Shown: positions 8,804 to 16,906 of the stretch, piece after piece
Numbering within the stretch: position 1 is the first letter of the stretch
Layout of the letters: every line of letters starts with the position of its first letter
Origin: Deltaproteobacteria bacterium
GTDB lineage: Bacteria > JAGRBM01 > JAHCIT01
NCBI GenBank assembly: GCA_026129095.1
Contig: JAHCIT010000002.1
Span: 372,001-436,000, forward strand
Length of the DNA stretch: 64,000 nt
Direction: 5' to 3'
The notes under the pieces: model-generated
The model's input: only the letters and a program-made list of their open reading frames with translations
The model's database searches: none
What the model was told of the DNA's origin: nothing
Program-made: the position numbers and the translations under genes

Positions 8804-9778
8804 TTACTTCACCGGTTTGGTGGCGGTGGGCTGGTCCGGAATGAGCGAAATCTCGATCCGCCGGTTCCGGCTTCGTCCCGTTGCCGTATTGTTACTGGCA
8901 ACCGGCCTGTGAAAACTGGCCCCGGCGGCAGCCATGATCTTCGGTGGCACACCCTCGGACTCCAGGAACCGTACGACCGTGACGGCCCGTGCGGTGGAAA
9001 GTTCCCAGTTGGTCGGAAATCGCGTCTGGAGCCGCTCGGAAATCTGCTGGTTATCGGTATGTCCCTCGACGAGCACACGGCGGTCCTTGGTTTTCTTCAG
9101 GATGCCGGCCACCTTGCGAAGCACCTCCTGGCCCTTGCGGTTCAGCTCTGCCGATCCGGAATCGAACAGTACCTGATCGAACAGGTCGATCTGGATGCGG
9201 CCGAGCGACTGGCTGATCGCAACCGATTTCTCCTCGATCTCGCTTTTCAGGCTCTGCACAAGACCGTCATAGGTTTCAGTCACTTCGCTCAGTTTCCGGG
9301 AAGCCAGTTCCGCCTGCTCACGCACCCGGGACAGTTCCTGCTGGGCGGCTTCCTCGCGGCGACTGGCCCGTTCCCTGGCTTCGGCAAGCTGCGCCTCCAT
9401 CGCCGACACCTGCTCGGAACCCTCGGCGCGGGCCTTTGCGATCTCTTCCGACAGCTTCCGCATGCGTTCGTCGGCCGCCTGCCGCTCGACGGCCATCTCG
9501 GCTTCCAGCTCCGCTGTTCGCTGGCGGAGCCGGGCTGATGTTTCCTCCAGATCAGCCTGCAGGGCATCGGCCCGTGAGAGCAGTTCCACCGAGCGCTGAC
9601 GCTCGGCCTCAAGGTCGGCTGTCAGTTCCTGGACCTTCTCCTGACTGGTACGGTTCTCCGAACTGACCTTGTCGTAGTCTGCCCGGAGAAAGTCATACGT
9701 TGACTGCGAAACGCAGCCGCCCGCCATCAGGGACAACATTGCAGTCCAAATGCACCCGCAGGTCCGTTTTCCGCTCAT
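8804..9778 (-). CDS. OmpA/Pal-type peptidoglycan-binding lipoprotein with long coiled coil
   Basis: From the ATG at 9778 the protein has 324 residues: a lipoprotein signal ending LMAGGC (Cys at about 22), a long charged coiled coil from about 30 to 175 (repeated Ala/Glu/Arg heptads), and a C-terminal OmpA domain. The OmpA domain shows FDSGSAELNRKG, LVEGHTDNQQI, NWELSTARAVTVVRFL and GRSRNRRIEIS, the peptidoglycan-contact residues. The open frame extends far upstream to 10429, but that part overlaps a convincing gene on the plus strand and lacks a signal peptide, so the lipobox start is preferred. Likely role is tethering the outer membrane to the wall, with the coiled coil spanning the periplasm. 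Confidence 0.88.
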   Translation of the reverse strand: MSGKRTCGCIWTAMLSLMAGGCVSQSTYDFLRADYDKVSSENRTSQEKVQELTADLEAERQRSVELLSRADALQADLEETSARLRQRTAELEAEMAVERQAADERMRKLSEEIAKARAEGSEQVSAMEAQLAEARERASRREEAAQQELSRVREQAELASRKLSEVTETYDGLVQSLKSEIEEKSVAISQSLGRIQIDLFDQVLFDSGSAELNRKGQEVLRKVAGILKKTKDRRVLVEGHTDNQQISERLQTRFPTNWELSTARAVTVVRFLESEGVPPKIMAAAGASFHRPVASNNTATGRSRNRRIEISLIPDQPTATKPVK

Positions 9779-9874
9779 TTCCAGATATACCGTCCTTGTG
9801 AAAATCCGCCCTGCCCCGACAGCTTCCGTACCCGCTTGCGGCGGCGGCGGCAACCGGATTACACCCATGTTTCG

Positions 9875-10333
9875 ATGGTCAAGATATGTCCCCACTGCGG
9901 AAGTTACTGGTTCGGCGGCCGCTACTGCCAGAAATGCGGCCCCGAAGCCACGCTGATCGATTCCTCGTCGGTCGAGGCCGAGCGGTGGAACCGCCGCCGC
10001 CGGGTGGATATCCGTACACTCTATTTCGCCCGCAGCGGGATGCTTCTCGGTGCCATGTCGATGATCGCCGCGATGGTTCTGATCCTGGTGCTCTGGGAAG
10101 AGACTGTCCGCAGCGGCGGCGGCGCGCTGGAGCGGTTCCTCGTGTTTCCGAAGGTGATCCTGCCGTTTCTCGCCTTCAACTGGCTCGTAAACTGGGTGTT
10201 CAAGCGGCAGGTGCTCAAGGACCAGAAAACCTACGGACAGACATTCAGCGGTTCGCCCGATGGCGCCGAAAGCGAGGAAGCGGCCCTGCTCCGCTCCCGC
10301 CGCAAGCCCCGCGCAACGACCGGCACGCACTGA
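9875..10333 (+). CDS. Small membrane protein with N-terminal zinc ribbon
   Basis: The 152-residue product from ATG 9875 opens with a zinc-ribbon pattern: CPHCGSYWFGGRYCQKCG (two CxxC pairs). A basic segment RWNRRRRVDIR follows, then two hydrophobic segments (about 55-80, MLLGAMSMIAAMVLILVLW, and about 95-115, FPKVILPFLAFNWLVNWVF) and a charged tail. The layout suggests an inner-membrane protein with a cytoplasmic zinc-binding head. No family is recognised. It is divergent from the OmpA-type gene (97 nt apart) and followed by a PilZ gene on the same strand. The upstream in-frame start at 9836 is possible but less likely. Confidence 0.7.
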   Translation: MVKICPHCGSYWFGGRYCQKCGPEATLIDSSSVEAERWNRRRRVDIRTLYFARSGMLLGAMSMIAAMVLILVLWEETVRSGGGALERFLVFPKVILPFLAFNWLVNWVFKRQVLKDQKTYGQTFSGSPDGAESEEAALLRSRRKPRATTGTH

Positions 10334-10473
10334 ATCTCCCGGCGCATGTCTCCCGCTTCTTACGAACCACAACGGTAACCGGTATCGTGCGCCTGCCGGC
10401 ATGCAAATCTTGTCGAAAGGCCTTGTCACTGAATACGCTATCAGCTCCGGATGGAGAGGTGGATTTCTACAGC

Positions 10474-10842
10474 GTGAAAGGCCCGTTCACCCTGAAGGAC
10501 AAGCGTCGGAAATTCCGCACATCGGTCAAGCTCGTGACCGAGGACGGCCGGCAAACGCACCGGTTTTTCCGGTCGGTGGACATCAGCACGAGCGGCATCT
10601 CGCTTTCGACCGAGTTTCCCCTGGATCTTGGCACACCCGTTGTCCTGGATTTCATGCTGCCCCAGACGCCTGAAACCGTCCGCATTGCGGGCGAGGTGAT
10701 CCGCCATATCCGCGAGGAGCCCAGGCGGCAGACGTCAAAGGTGATCGGCATGGGGGTCAAGTTCCGTGACATCCAGCCGGCCCACGTGCAGGTACTCAAG
10801 GGTTTTATCCAGGGGGGCGGCGATGCCACCAGTCCCAAGTAA
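10474..10842 (+). CDS. PilZ-domain protein
   Basis: PilZ domains bind cyclic di-GMP. The protein has the two PilZ signatures in order: RRKFR (RxxxR type) near residue 13 and DISTSGISL (D/N-x-S-x-x-G) about 25 residues later, followed by beta-strand-rich sequence ending GMGVKFRDIQPAHVQVLKGFI. The frame has no ATG near the domain; GTG 10474 (122 residues) with GGAGAGG 12-18 nt before it is my choice, and an upstream start cannot be excluded. It stands alone with no enzyme domain. It is the first of four PilZ proteins in the window; the others are at 52.3-55.6 kb. Confidence 0.75.
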   Translation: MKGPFTLKDKRRKFRTSVKLVTEDGRQTHRFFRSVDISTSGISLSTEFPLDLGTPVVLDFMLPQTPETVRIAGEVIRHIREEPRRQTSKVIGMGVKFRDIQPAHVQVLKGFIQGGGDATSPK

Positions 10843-10851
10843 CGGTCCGGG

Positions 10852-12138
10852 ATGTGCCCGGTGACCACCGAGACAGCTGACAGACGTCCACCCGATGCTG
10901 CCTGGACATTCACGCTGCTCGTCCTTCTCAATCTGGCCAACTACATCGACCGCCAGTCGCTGTCGGCCCTGCTGCCGCTGGTGAACGCCGAACTGGGGCT
11001 TTCCGACACCCAGGGCGGACAGCTCGGGAGCCTTTTCCTCGTCAGCTACATGTTCGCGGGCCTCTTGCTCGGTAACCGGCTGGACGCACTCCGCCCCTGG
11101 CGCACGCTCGGTATCACCTGCATTTTCTGGTCAACGGTGGCAGGAGCCGGGGCATTCGCACCCGATTTCACCTTCCTTGCCACGACACGTCTCCTCCTTG
11201 GCGTCGCCGAAGCAGTCTATGTCTCCATTGCGCCGGTACTCGTGGCGCTCCTGTATCCCGAACACCGCCGTACCAGAATGCTGTCTGTCTTTTCACTGGC
11301 GATCCCCGTGGGATCCGCAATGGGCTTCGCCCTTGGCGGTGTGCTGGGCGAGGCCGTGGGCTGGCGCGTCTCGCTCATGATTACCGGCTTCGGCTCGATT
11401 CCGCTCGGACTGCTGGCGCTCCGCATGGCCGAACCGGAGAGCCGGCCCGCGGCAGCCAGTGAACGCCACCCGCTCCTTTCCTCCATTGCCCGCCTGATGA
11501 GGGACAGCCGTTACCGGGCCGTTGCCCTTGGCGGCGCGGCGGCAACCTTCACCTTGGGGGCCTATGCCCTGTGGCTCCCGACCGACCTCGTCCGCCGGTT
11601 CAGCCTGCCGGTGGGGACCGCCGGGATTCTCTCCGGCGGCGTCATCGCCGGAATGTCGCTGGTTGGAACACTCGCCGGCGGACTCGCCGCCGAGCGGCTA
11701 GAGCGCAAGTCCCCGTGGGCGATTTACTGGATTCCTGCCGCAGGGCTTCTCATGGGAGCCTTTGCGGCGCTGCCCTACTTCTTTGTCCAGAGCATAATAC
11801 CCGCCCTCGCCGCGCTGGCTGTCTCCGTGCTGCTCATCTTTGTCCATGTGGGCCCCACGCAGCGGGCCATCCTTAACCGCTCGCCAGAGGGATTTGCGGC
11901 CATGGCGTTCGCCTTCAATGTCTTTTTCATCCATGCGGCTGGGGACGTCTGGAGCCAGCCGCTTACCGGCTGGCTGTCCGATCGGGCCGTCTCGGCGGGA
12001 CAGACTCCCGCCGGTGCACTCCGGGACGCACTGTTCTGGGTCGGAGTTCCGGCTCTTTTCGCGGGAAGTTTCTTCTTTTTCCGGGGTGGCCAGATCGAAC
12101 GGCTGGAAAATCGGCCGCCCGCTTTATCCGGCGGCTAA
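10852..12138 (+). CDS. Major facilitator superfamily transporter (Spinster-like)
   Basis: The 428-residue protein has the hydrophobic pattern of a 12-helix MFS carrier with a central charged loop near residues 195-210. The first helix contains NLANYIDRQSLSALLPL; the NYIDR signature is typical of the Spinster-like MFS branch, whose members include lipid and organic-anion carriers. Other MFS landmarks are GSLFLVSYMFAGLLLG and the motif-A-like NRLDALRPWR after helix 2. Substrate cannot be predicted. It follows the PilZ gene by 9 nt. Its last 15 nt overlap the 3' end of the convergent acyl-CoA dehydrogenase-like gene. Confidence 0.85.
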   Translation: MCPVTTETADRRPPDAAWTFTLLVLLNLANYIDRQSLSALLPLVNAELGLSDTQGGQLGSLFLVSYMFAGLLLGNRLDALRPWRTLGITCIFWSTVAGAGAFAPDFTFLATTRLLLGVAEAVYVSIAPVLVALLYPEHRRTRMLSVFSLAIPVGSAMGFALGGVLGEAVGWRVSLMITGFGSIPLGLLALRMAEPESRPAAASERHPLLSSIARLMRDSRYRAVALGGAAATFTLGAYALWLPTDLVRRFSLPVGTAGILSGGVIAGMSLVGTLAGGLAAERLERKSPWAIYWIPAAGLLMGAFAALPYFFVQSIIPALAALAVSVLLIFVHVGPTQRAILNRSPEGFAAMAFAFNVFFIHAAGDVWSQPLTGWLSDRAVSAGQTPAGALRDALFWVGVPALFAGSFFFFRGGQIERLENRPPALSGG

Positions 12139-13188
12139 CGTCGCCACAATCTTTGCCCGCGCCCGGGCCGCAAACCGGGCCGAACCGGCAGTGGCCGTGA
12201 TCTGCCTGAGGGCAGCGGGGGGGTCCGGCCACAGTTTTTCCAGTTCCGCAGCGAGCGAACCGGCATGGGCGAGCAGTTCGAAAAATCCGTACCGCCGGGG
12301 AACAAGCCCTTGACGGTCGGCACCTTCCATCTCCTCATCCAGCGACGCAGCCGAGCTCCGGGCGAGCGTGACCAGCCCTTCAGCGGCGGCAACGAGTTTG
12401 CCGACGACGGCCGCCCGGTCCGTGTTACCGGCGGCAGAGCCAGCGAGTTCGCGGGAAAAGCGCCTGACCGACGCCGCGAGCCAGCTCGCCATCAGTGCAT
12501 CTTCCCACTGGCGGAACGGCTTGACGATTTCAGTCCATCCATTCGTCTTGATGCCCGCAGGCCCAAGCCGCGAGCCGGAAGGAACCCGTACTTTCTCCAT
12601 CGTGAGTATCCCGTGGGGAGCGGATCCGGTGACGCCGTGAAGCGGCATCTCCGTCACCGTAAGGCCCGGCGTATTGCGGGAAACAGCGAACACGCCGAGA
12701 TCACGGCCGCCAGGGGCTTCCCCGCAAACGGCAAGGACAAGAAAAAGCGTGCCCACTGGCCCGCCAGTCGTGAACGCCTTGCTGCCGGTAATCGTCCAGA
12801 AGCCCTCGCCGTCTTTTGCGGCACAGGTCGAAATCTTCCCCGGATGGGATCCCACTCCCTGCTCGCTGGCTCCCATACAGAAAAGGCCCGGCTCCGAAGC
12901 GTGCAACAGCTCCGGCGCCAGGCGGCGGAGCACCATGAAACCCATGACGTAGTGAACCGTGAGGGTGAGCGAAACGCCGGGGTCCATGCCCCCGCGGGTA
13001 AGGCCCTCCATCACTGCGGCCGCACAGGCCGGTGACGGGAGTTTTTCGCCCGGAACCAGCCAGCCCCGGCTATTCAGGATCGCCAGCAGCCTTGTCCACT
13101 CACCGGGATTCGCCGGCCGCTGAAGCTCCTTCAGCAGGCCGCCGGCCAGGGCGGCCGCTTCGCCAGACAGTGCATCAACAGCAGGCAT
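12124..13188 (-). CDS. Atypical acyl-CoA dehydrogenase-fold protein
   Basis: From ATG 13188 (GGAGG 8 nt upstream) the protein has 354 residues. The middle part is clearly acyl-CoA dehydrogenase-like: FCMGASEQGVGSHPG at the flavin site, WTITGSKAFTTGGPVGTLFL, and the beta-domain segment GVTGSAPHGILTMEKVRVP. The C-terminal half lacks the usual R-x-QFG flavin-contact motif and there is no E-G-T/S segment near the end; the last residues are Ala/Arg-rich. It is also shorter than ordinary family members (about 380). It may be a non-catalytic relative or act on an unusual substrate. Its last 15 nt overlap the MFS gene tail-to-tail, and a SnoaL-like gene starts 71 nt away on the other strand. Confidence 0.75.
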   Translation of the reverse strand: MPAVDALSGEAAALAGGLLKELQRPANPGEWTRLLAILNSRGWLVPGEKLPSPACAAAVMEGLTRGGMDPGVSLTLTVHYVMGFMVLRRLAPELLHASEPGLFCMGASEQGVGSHPGKISTCAAKDGEGFWTITGSKAFTTGGPVGTLFLVLAVCGEAPGGRDLGVFAVSRNTPGLTVTEMPLHGVTGSAPHGILTMEKVRVPSGSRLGPAGIKTNGWTEIVKPFRQWEDALMASWLAASVRRFSRELAGSAAGNTDRAAVVGKLVAAAEGLVTLARSSAASLDEEMEGADRQGLVPRRYGFFELLAHAGSLAAELEKLWPDPPAALRQITATAGSARFAARARAKIVATLAAG

Positions 13189-13258
13189 TGGAAAACCTCC
13201 GGACCCGCATACTATAGCAGCCGGGCTCCCCACGAGCCCCAGCGAAAGGAAACCCCGC

Positions 13259-13684
13259 ATGGATCCCCGCTCCCTCAAAGTCGCCGAGATGTTCGCCAAT
13301 CTCAAGGATACGGCCCGCGCCGATGCCATCCTCAACGATCTTTACGATCCTGCATGCGTCTTCATGGATCCGATCCAGAAGGCCGAGGGACTGGAGGCGA
13401 TCCGGGCGATGAACCGCAGGCTGGCCACCAAGATGGGCCCGGTCACGGTAAAGCTGCTCGGCGATGCGCTGGAAGACCGAACGCTTGTGATCCGCTGGGT
13501 GATGACCTTCAAGGCGCCGTTCATGCGGAAGTCCGGCAACCTGGAGGGTGTTTCCTGGATGGAGTTCAATGCCGCCGGCAAATGCACCAGACACACTGAC
13601 TACTGGGACATGGGTGGACTGCTGGATGAGGTGATTCCCATCGCCAAACCCCTGCATGACGTGGTGCGAAAACTGGCGGGGTGA
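13259..13684 (+). CDS. SnoaL/NTF2-like fold protein
   Basis: A 141-residue protein starting at ATG 13259 behind AAGGAAA. It reads as a single cone-shaped NTF2/SnoaL-like domain: an N-terminal helix with FANLKDTARADAILNDLYDP, a strand region CVFMDPIQKAEGLEAIRAMN, then strands VIRWVMTFKAP and GVSWMEFNAAGKCTRHTDYWD and a C-terminal helix. The HTDYWD ending is common in ketosteroid isomerase-like and limonene epoxide hydrolase-like members. No catalytic set can be assigned. Such proteins occur often beside acyl-CoA and steroid-like degradation genes, which fits the neighbouring acyl-CoA dehydrogenase-like gene. Confidence 0.78.
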   Translation: MDPRSLKVAEMFANLKDTARADAILNDLYDPACVFMDPIQKAEGLEAIRAMNRRLATKMGPVTVKLLGDALEDRTLVIRWVMTFKAPFMRKSGNLEGVSWMEFNAAGKCTRHTDYWDMGGLLDEVIPIAKPLHDVVRKLAG

Positions 13685-13695
13685 CCGGACGGCCG

Positions 13696-14787
13696 TCAGG
13701 CGGGAATGCTGGCGTATTCCGCGCAACCGTAATAGTCGCTGATCTCATGGGTTTCGCCGGCCGCATCCATGATCCGGCCCCGGAACCGGCCGCATTTCTG
13801 GTGATAAATCCCGAATGGGCGCAGGCTTACCGTCTTCCCGCCTTCGGGAAAGAATGTCACGTCGATGTTCCCGGCTTCGTCAGTGGCCCGCCACGGCTTC
13901 ATGGGATCGCCCCAGTCGGCCTCGAAGTGCACCGGATCGCAGACTGAAAGCCGGTTATCCACCCACAGGCAATTTTCAGCCCAGTAGGAGTCCGGCTTCT
14001 GCGGCGTGTGCGCGAGGTCGGCACCGACCAGCCGCCCTTTCCGGTCGAAACCGCCGAAGTTGAACCAGCGGTAGTTCAGGCCCTGCAAGCTCGGATGCAG
14101 CTTCAGGTCATCCATGTTGGCAATATCCCGGTCCGGACGGAATTCGAGACGGTCACTCCCGATACGCAGCGAGCCCTCGACCGGCATCTGTGCCTTGTGG
14201 TTATAGATGAATCCGCCGCCACGGATGGGCGACATGAGCACCAGCGGCTGGATCCTTCCCGGTTCCTCATGCCACACGAGTTTTCCCTGCACGGCCGGCT
14301 TCTGCCCGCTGGCGGCGATATCGATACTGACCTCGTGATGGCCCAGTTCCAGCCGGTGCACGATTTCCAGCCGGTATCCCCGGCCGTCAAACCGGGTGAG
14401 GGAATCCCATGTCGATGCGGGTACACAGGCCTGCCCGCGAAATCCGGGCCGGTCATGGGAAAAGTAGAATCCGGTTTTCCGGTTGTACCCGTATACGACG
14501 GCGAGCGAAGCTGCCTTCGCATCGACGACGATCATTCCCAGATACCAGTCCGGGTGGGCGATTCCGGCTCCGATCCATTCGACGAGCAGCGGCGGCGACG
14601 GCCAGCTTTTCCCGGCCCCGCGCAGCAGCGCCGATTCCGCGAGGTTCATGTCCCGGACGGGAGCGGTAAACATCCCGAGCCGGATCAGCCCGTTCTCGAC
14701 GATCCGTTCCGGTGCGGGCTCCGGGGAAATCCGCTGCTCTCCCGGCTTTCGGGAACTTTGGTAGTAACGGGATTCCGGCCCGATCAT
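13696..14787 (-). CDS. DUF2804-family protein
   Basis: A 363-residue protein from ATG 14787; the frame opens farther upstream with a TTG at 14847. Blocks that I associate with DUF2804 are PVRDMNLAES, HPDWYLGMIVVDAKAASLAVV, YNHKAQMPVEGSL, the tandem NYRWFNFGGFDRKGRLVGADL, and the tail CGRFRGRI. The family is uncharacterised and has a lipocalin-like, CrtC/AttH-like beta-sandwich look. The gene lies 60 nt downstream of the patatin gene on the same strand and is likely co-transcribed with it, which hints at a lipid substrate. A second protein of similar general type is at 42889-43896. Family assignment is from memory of sequence style. Confidence 0.65.
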   Translation of the reverse strand: MIGPESRYYQSSRKPGEQRISPEPAPERIVENGLIRLGMFTAPVRDMNLAESALLRGAGKSWPSPPLLVEWIGAGIAHPDWYLGMIVVDAKAASLAVVYGYNRKTGFYFSHDRPGFRGQACVPASTWDSLTRFDGRGYRLEIVHRLELGHHEVSIDIAASGQKPAVQGKLVWHEEPGRIQPLVLMSPIRGGGFIYNHKAQMPVEGSLRIGSDRLEFRPDRDIANMDDLKLHPSLQGLNYRWFNFGGFDRKGRLVGADLAHTPQKPDSYWAENCLWVDNRLSVCDPVHFEADWGDPMKPWRATDEAGNIDVTFFPEGGKTVSLRPFGIYHQKCGRFRGRIMDAAGETHEISDYYGCAEYASIPA

Positions 14788-14847
14788 CCGTAAAACCTGC
14801 CTTGCACAGCGTAACCGGTGTTGTTCCGGGATGTCGAACCGGCTCAA

Positions 14848-15693
14848 TTACTCCACGAACTTCAGGATCTCTTTTTCGTACCGTTTCGCATCCGACACGC
14901 CGAGGGCGACGGTTTCGCGGATCTTGACGGGACTCGTGTAGTCCCATTTCCGGATGGGTATTTCGGCCGATGGTGCCAGGTAAAGCCGGTTTGGTGCTTT
15001 AGGCAGAAGTTCCGGGCGTGTCGGCCGGGAAAGGAGGACCAGCACCTTTTGCTCCTGTGCCACGGGAGAAAGTGCCCGCACCGGCACGTTATCCACCAGC
15101 CCCCCGTCCACGTACGGCTGTCCATCATAGCGGTGAATATCGGTAAGCGGCGGGGTGGAAGATGCAGACAGCACCCAGGTCACGACGTCCTCCAGGGACC
15201 CGGCCTCCTGCGCCGTGACAACCCGGCTCGCCAGGCCCGGAAACGGCTCGTCCGGTCCGTGCACACGCTGGTGCTTGCGCCGCTCGTAGTTCCACGCAGC
15301 CCGCAGCCAGGTGGACACCATCGGATTGCCCTTCCGTATATAAGCCAGGAGAAACCGAACCGGTCCTGCGTCCTTCAGCCGGTCCCATGCGCCGCCAGTG
15401 AGGAGTGTCCGCAGGGCCATGCTGTACATGTCGTTGTGGGGAAAAGGCCGCTGGCCCCGAAATATCCATTCGGGATACACGTTGCGGGGGTTTTTCGAGG
15501 TCAGGTCGCAAAAGAGATTTACGGTTTCTTCCGCCTGCCCGGAAGCGGCGCAAATCGCCATCGCCGAACCGGCAGATGTTCCCGCCCACTCGTCAACCGG
15601 AGGCAGTCGGCCGCGAACGGCCTCGAACAGCCCGAGTTCCCAGAACGTACGGGCCCCTCCACCCGCAAAAACCACCGATATCCCTGATCCCAT
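14848..15693 (-). CDS. Patatin-like phospholipase
   Basis: From ATG 15693 (GGAGG 8 nt upstream) the product has 281 residues and a complete patatin catalytic set. The oxyanion loop GGGAR is at about 11-15, the nucleophile elbow GTSAG has Ser40, and the catalytic aspartate is Asp196 in YVDGGLVDNVPV. This family hydrolyses acyl esters of phospholipids or other lipids via a Ser-Asp dyad. No signal peptide is present, so it is probably cytoplasmic or exported by another route. The frame extends upstream to 15984, but that part overlaps the divergent SRPBCC lipoprotein gene. The DUF2804 gene follows on the same strand. Confidence 0.88.
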   Translation of the reverse strand: MGSGISVVFAGGGARTFWELGLFEAVRGRLPPVDEWAGTSAGSAMAICAASGQAEETVNLFCDLTSKNPRNVYPEWIFRGQRPFPHNDMYSMALRTLLTGGAWDRLKDAGPVRFLLAYIRKGNPMVSTWLRAAWNYERRKHQRVHGPDEPFPGLASRVVTAQEAGSLEDVVTWVLSASSTPPLTDIHRYDGQPYVDGGLVDNVPVRALSPVAQEQKVLVLLSRPTRPELLPKAPNRLYLAPSAEIPIRKWDYTSPVKIRETVALGVSDAKRYEKEILKFVE

Positions 15694-15823
15694 GGCCGTA
15701 GCCTCCCTGAACCAGAGGCTTCTGATCCGGCCAGTTCCGGGAGGCAAGTGCGGGTTGCACTCCGGCCGGCTTTCTGATTGGCTGGAAGCACCAACCGGGC
15801 AGGGACCAAATGGGGATTGCAGA

Positions 15824-16549
15824 ATGAATGCGTATAACGGTGGAAGATTTGCCGCACTGCTGCTCGTGGTATTGGCGGCCGGATGTGCCTCTCCGGAAAT
15901 CCGGGCAGCCGGAGCGGACAAGGAGCAGGAGGCCAGGCTCGCCCGCGGCGAAGTGCTCACCTCCTCGACCACTGACCCGCTCACGAAGGCGAACCTCGGA
16001 ATCGTTACCGGTGTGATCGATTATCCGGTTGAGCAGGTATGGGCGGTCGTTTCCGATTACGACCGCTTTTCACGTTTCATCCCCCTGATGAAGGAATCGC
16101 AGGTCGTTTCGCATGAAGGGACCATGGCCACCGTCCGTGTGCTGTGGGACAATGCAAACCTGCCCATTTCGTTCATTCCGATCTCGATCCAGTACTGGTC
16201 GCATTTGCGGATCAAGACCTACCCGCGCACCTATTTCGCCGAGTTCCAGCAGATTGAAGGCAACCTGAAACGCGCCGAGGGGACATTCCTGCTGGAGCCG
16301 TTTCCGGACGCGGCCGGCAAGCGCTCCAGGGTCGTCATCAGCATCGTATTCCAGATCGGGGATATCCTTGATCTTGGAGCCAGGGGATTTTTCGAGCGCA
16401 TCATGCCGTACTATGTGACCAACATGCGCCGTCACCTGACGACACTCGATCCCTCGACGGCAGAAACGAGACCGTGGGCGCAGGTGCCTCAAGTCGACAT
16501 GCAGAAGCAGATTGATGCGCTCTCGGACATCGATGACGTCCTGAGGTAG
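15824..16549 (+). CDS. Lipoprotein with SRPBCC/START-like domain
   Basis: The 241-residue product starts MNAYNGGRFAALLLVVLAAG and has a lipobox LAAGC, so it is exported and lipid-anchored. After a short linker comes a START/polyketide-cyclase-like fold: the strand VTGVIDYPVEQVWAVVSDYD and RFSRFIPLMKESQVV are the typical opening of SRPBCC domains, which hold hydrophobic ligands in a deep pocket. The domain ends in a long C-terminal helix before MQKQIDALSDIDDVLR. A periplasmic START-like lipoprotein suggests lipid or quinone-type ligand binding at the envelope; ligand unknown. It is divergent from the patatin gene. Confidence 0.8.
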   Translation: MNAYNGGRFAALLLVVLAAGCASPEIRAAGADKEQEARLARGEVLTSSTTDPLTKANLGIVTGVIDYPVEQVWAVVSDYDRFSRFIPLMKESQVVSHEGTMATVRVLWDNANLPISFIPISIQYWSHLRIKTYPRTYFAEFQQIEGNLKRAEGTFLLEPFPDAAGKRSRVVISIVFQIGDILDLGARGFFERIMPYYVTNMRRHLTTLDPSTAETRPWAQVPQVDMQKQIDALSDIDDVLR

Positions 16550-16689
16550 TGGTTCTGCACGCCGGAGCGCTTGACAGATGCTGAACCCGCCCAATCAAAA
16601 AAAATGACCACGTCCTAAAAAAACAGTGGTAAAAGTCAACAAAATCGGTATTATTAACTCCATCGGTGAAGGGCTGATGACTGAGCAGA

Positions 16690-16719
16690 CGCGAAACACG
16701 TCATGAAATGACGTTCGCG
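16690..16719 (+). promoter_or_regulatory. 5' UTR hairpin before the lysine-rich peptide gene
   Basis: CGCGAA (16690-16695) with CGTCA (16699-16703) pairs with TGACG (16709-16713) and TTCGCG (16714-16719), giving an 11-bp stem with a 3-nt bulge and a 5-nt loop. It ends just before the ribosome-binding site of the small gene at 16742, so it may affect translation or mRNA stability. The region upstream (16600-16660) is AT-rich, as expected for a promoter, but no clear -35/-10 pair stands out. Confidence 0.4.
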
Positions 16720-16741
16720 TGTGCACAAGAGGACACATCCA

Positions 16742-16828
16742 ATGCCCGTTGCCAAGAAGAAACCCGCCAAGAAGAAGAAAGCCCCGGCCAAGAAGAAGAA
16801 GGCCGCTGCCAAAAAGAAGAAGAAGTAA
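16742..16828 (+). CDS. 28-residue lysine/alanine/proline peptide, histone H1-tail-like
   Basis: The ORF runs from ATG 16742 to TAA 16828, with an AGAGGA-type ribosome-binding site about 9 nt upstream. Sixteen of 28 residues are lysine, arranged as blocks of 3, 4, 4 and 5 separated by Ala/Pro linkers (MPVAKKKPAKKKKAPAKKKK, then AAA and KKKKK). This is the composition of histone H1 C-terminal tails and of bacterial H1-like nucleoid proteins, so nucleic-acid binding is a reasonable inference. An intergenic stretch so regular and ending in a stop is unlikely by chance, and its own leader hairpin supports a real gene. The overlapping minus-strand frame of poly-Leu/Phe is its shadow. No homologue search was possible. 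Confidence 0.65.
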   Translation: MPVAKKKPAKKKKAPAKKKKAAAKKKKK

Positions 16829-16906
16829 CTTCTTTCTGGTCTGAAGGACGGGTGGCCGTGCCGCATTCCAGCGGACGGTCACCCGCAGTTTTTTGTACGA
16901 ACGCCG

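Noticed and set aside
9779-10429. N-terminal extension of the OmpA-type lipoprotein frame
   Set aside because: It overlaps the zinc-ribbon gene on the other strand and would bury the lipobox in the middle of the protein.
16605-16634. ACCAC/GTGGT hairpin followed by T8 on the minus strand, as a terminator
   Set aside because: The stem is only 5 bp with a loop of about 14 nt, and the nearest minus-strand gene ends more than 270 nt away with a plus-strand gene between.
16595-16882. Minus-strand frame with runs of Leu and Phe, looking like a membrane protein
   Set aside because: The hydrophobic runs are the reverse complement of the Lys codons of the 28-residue peptide; the plus frame has the better start and ribosome-binding site.
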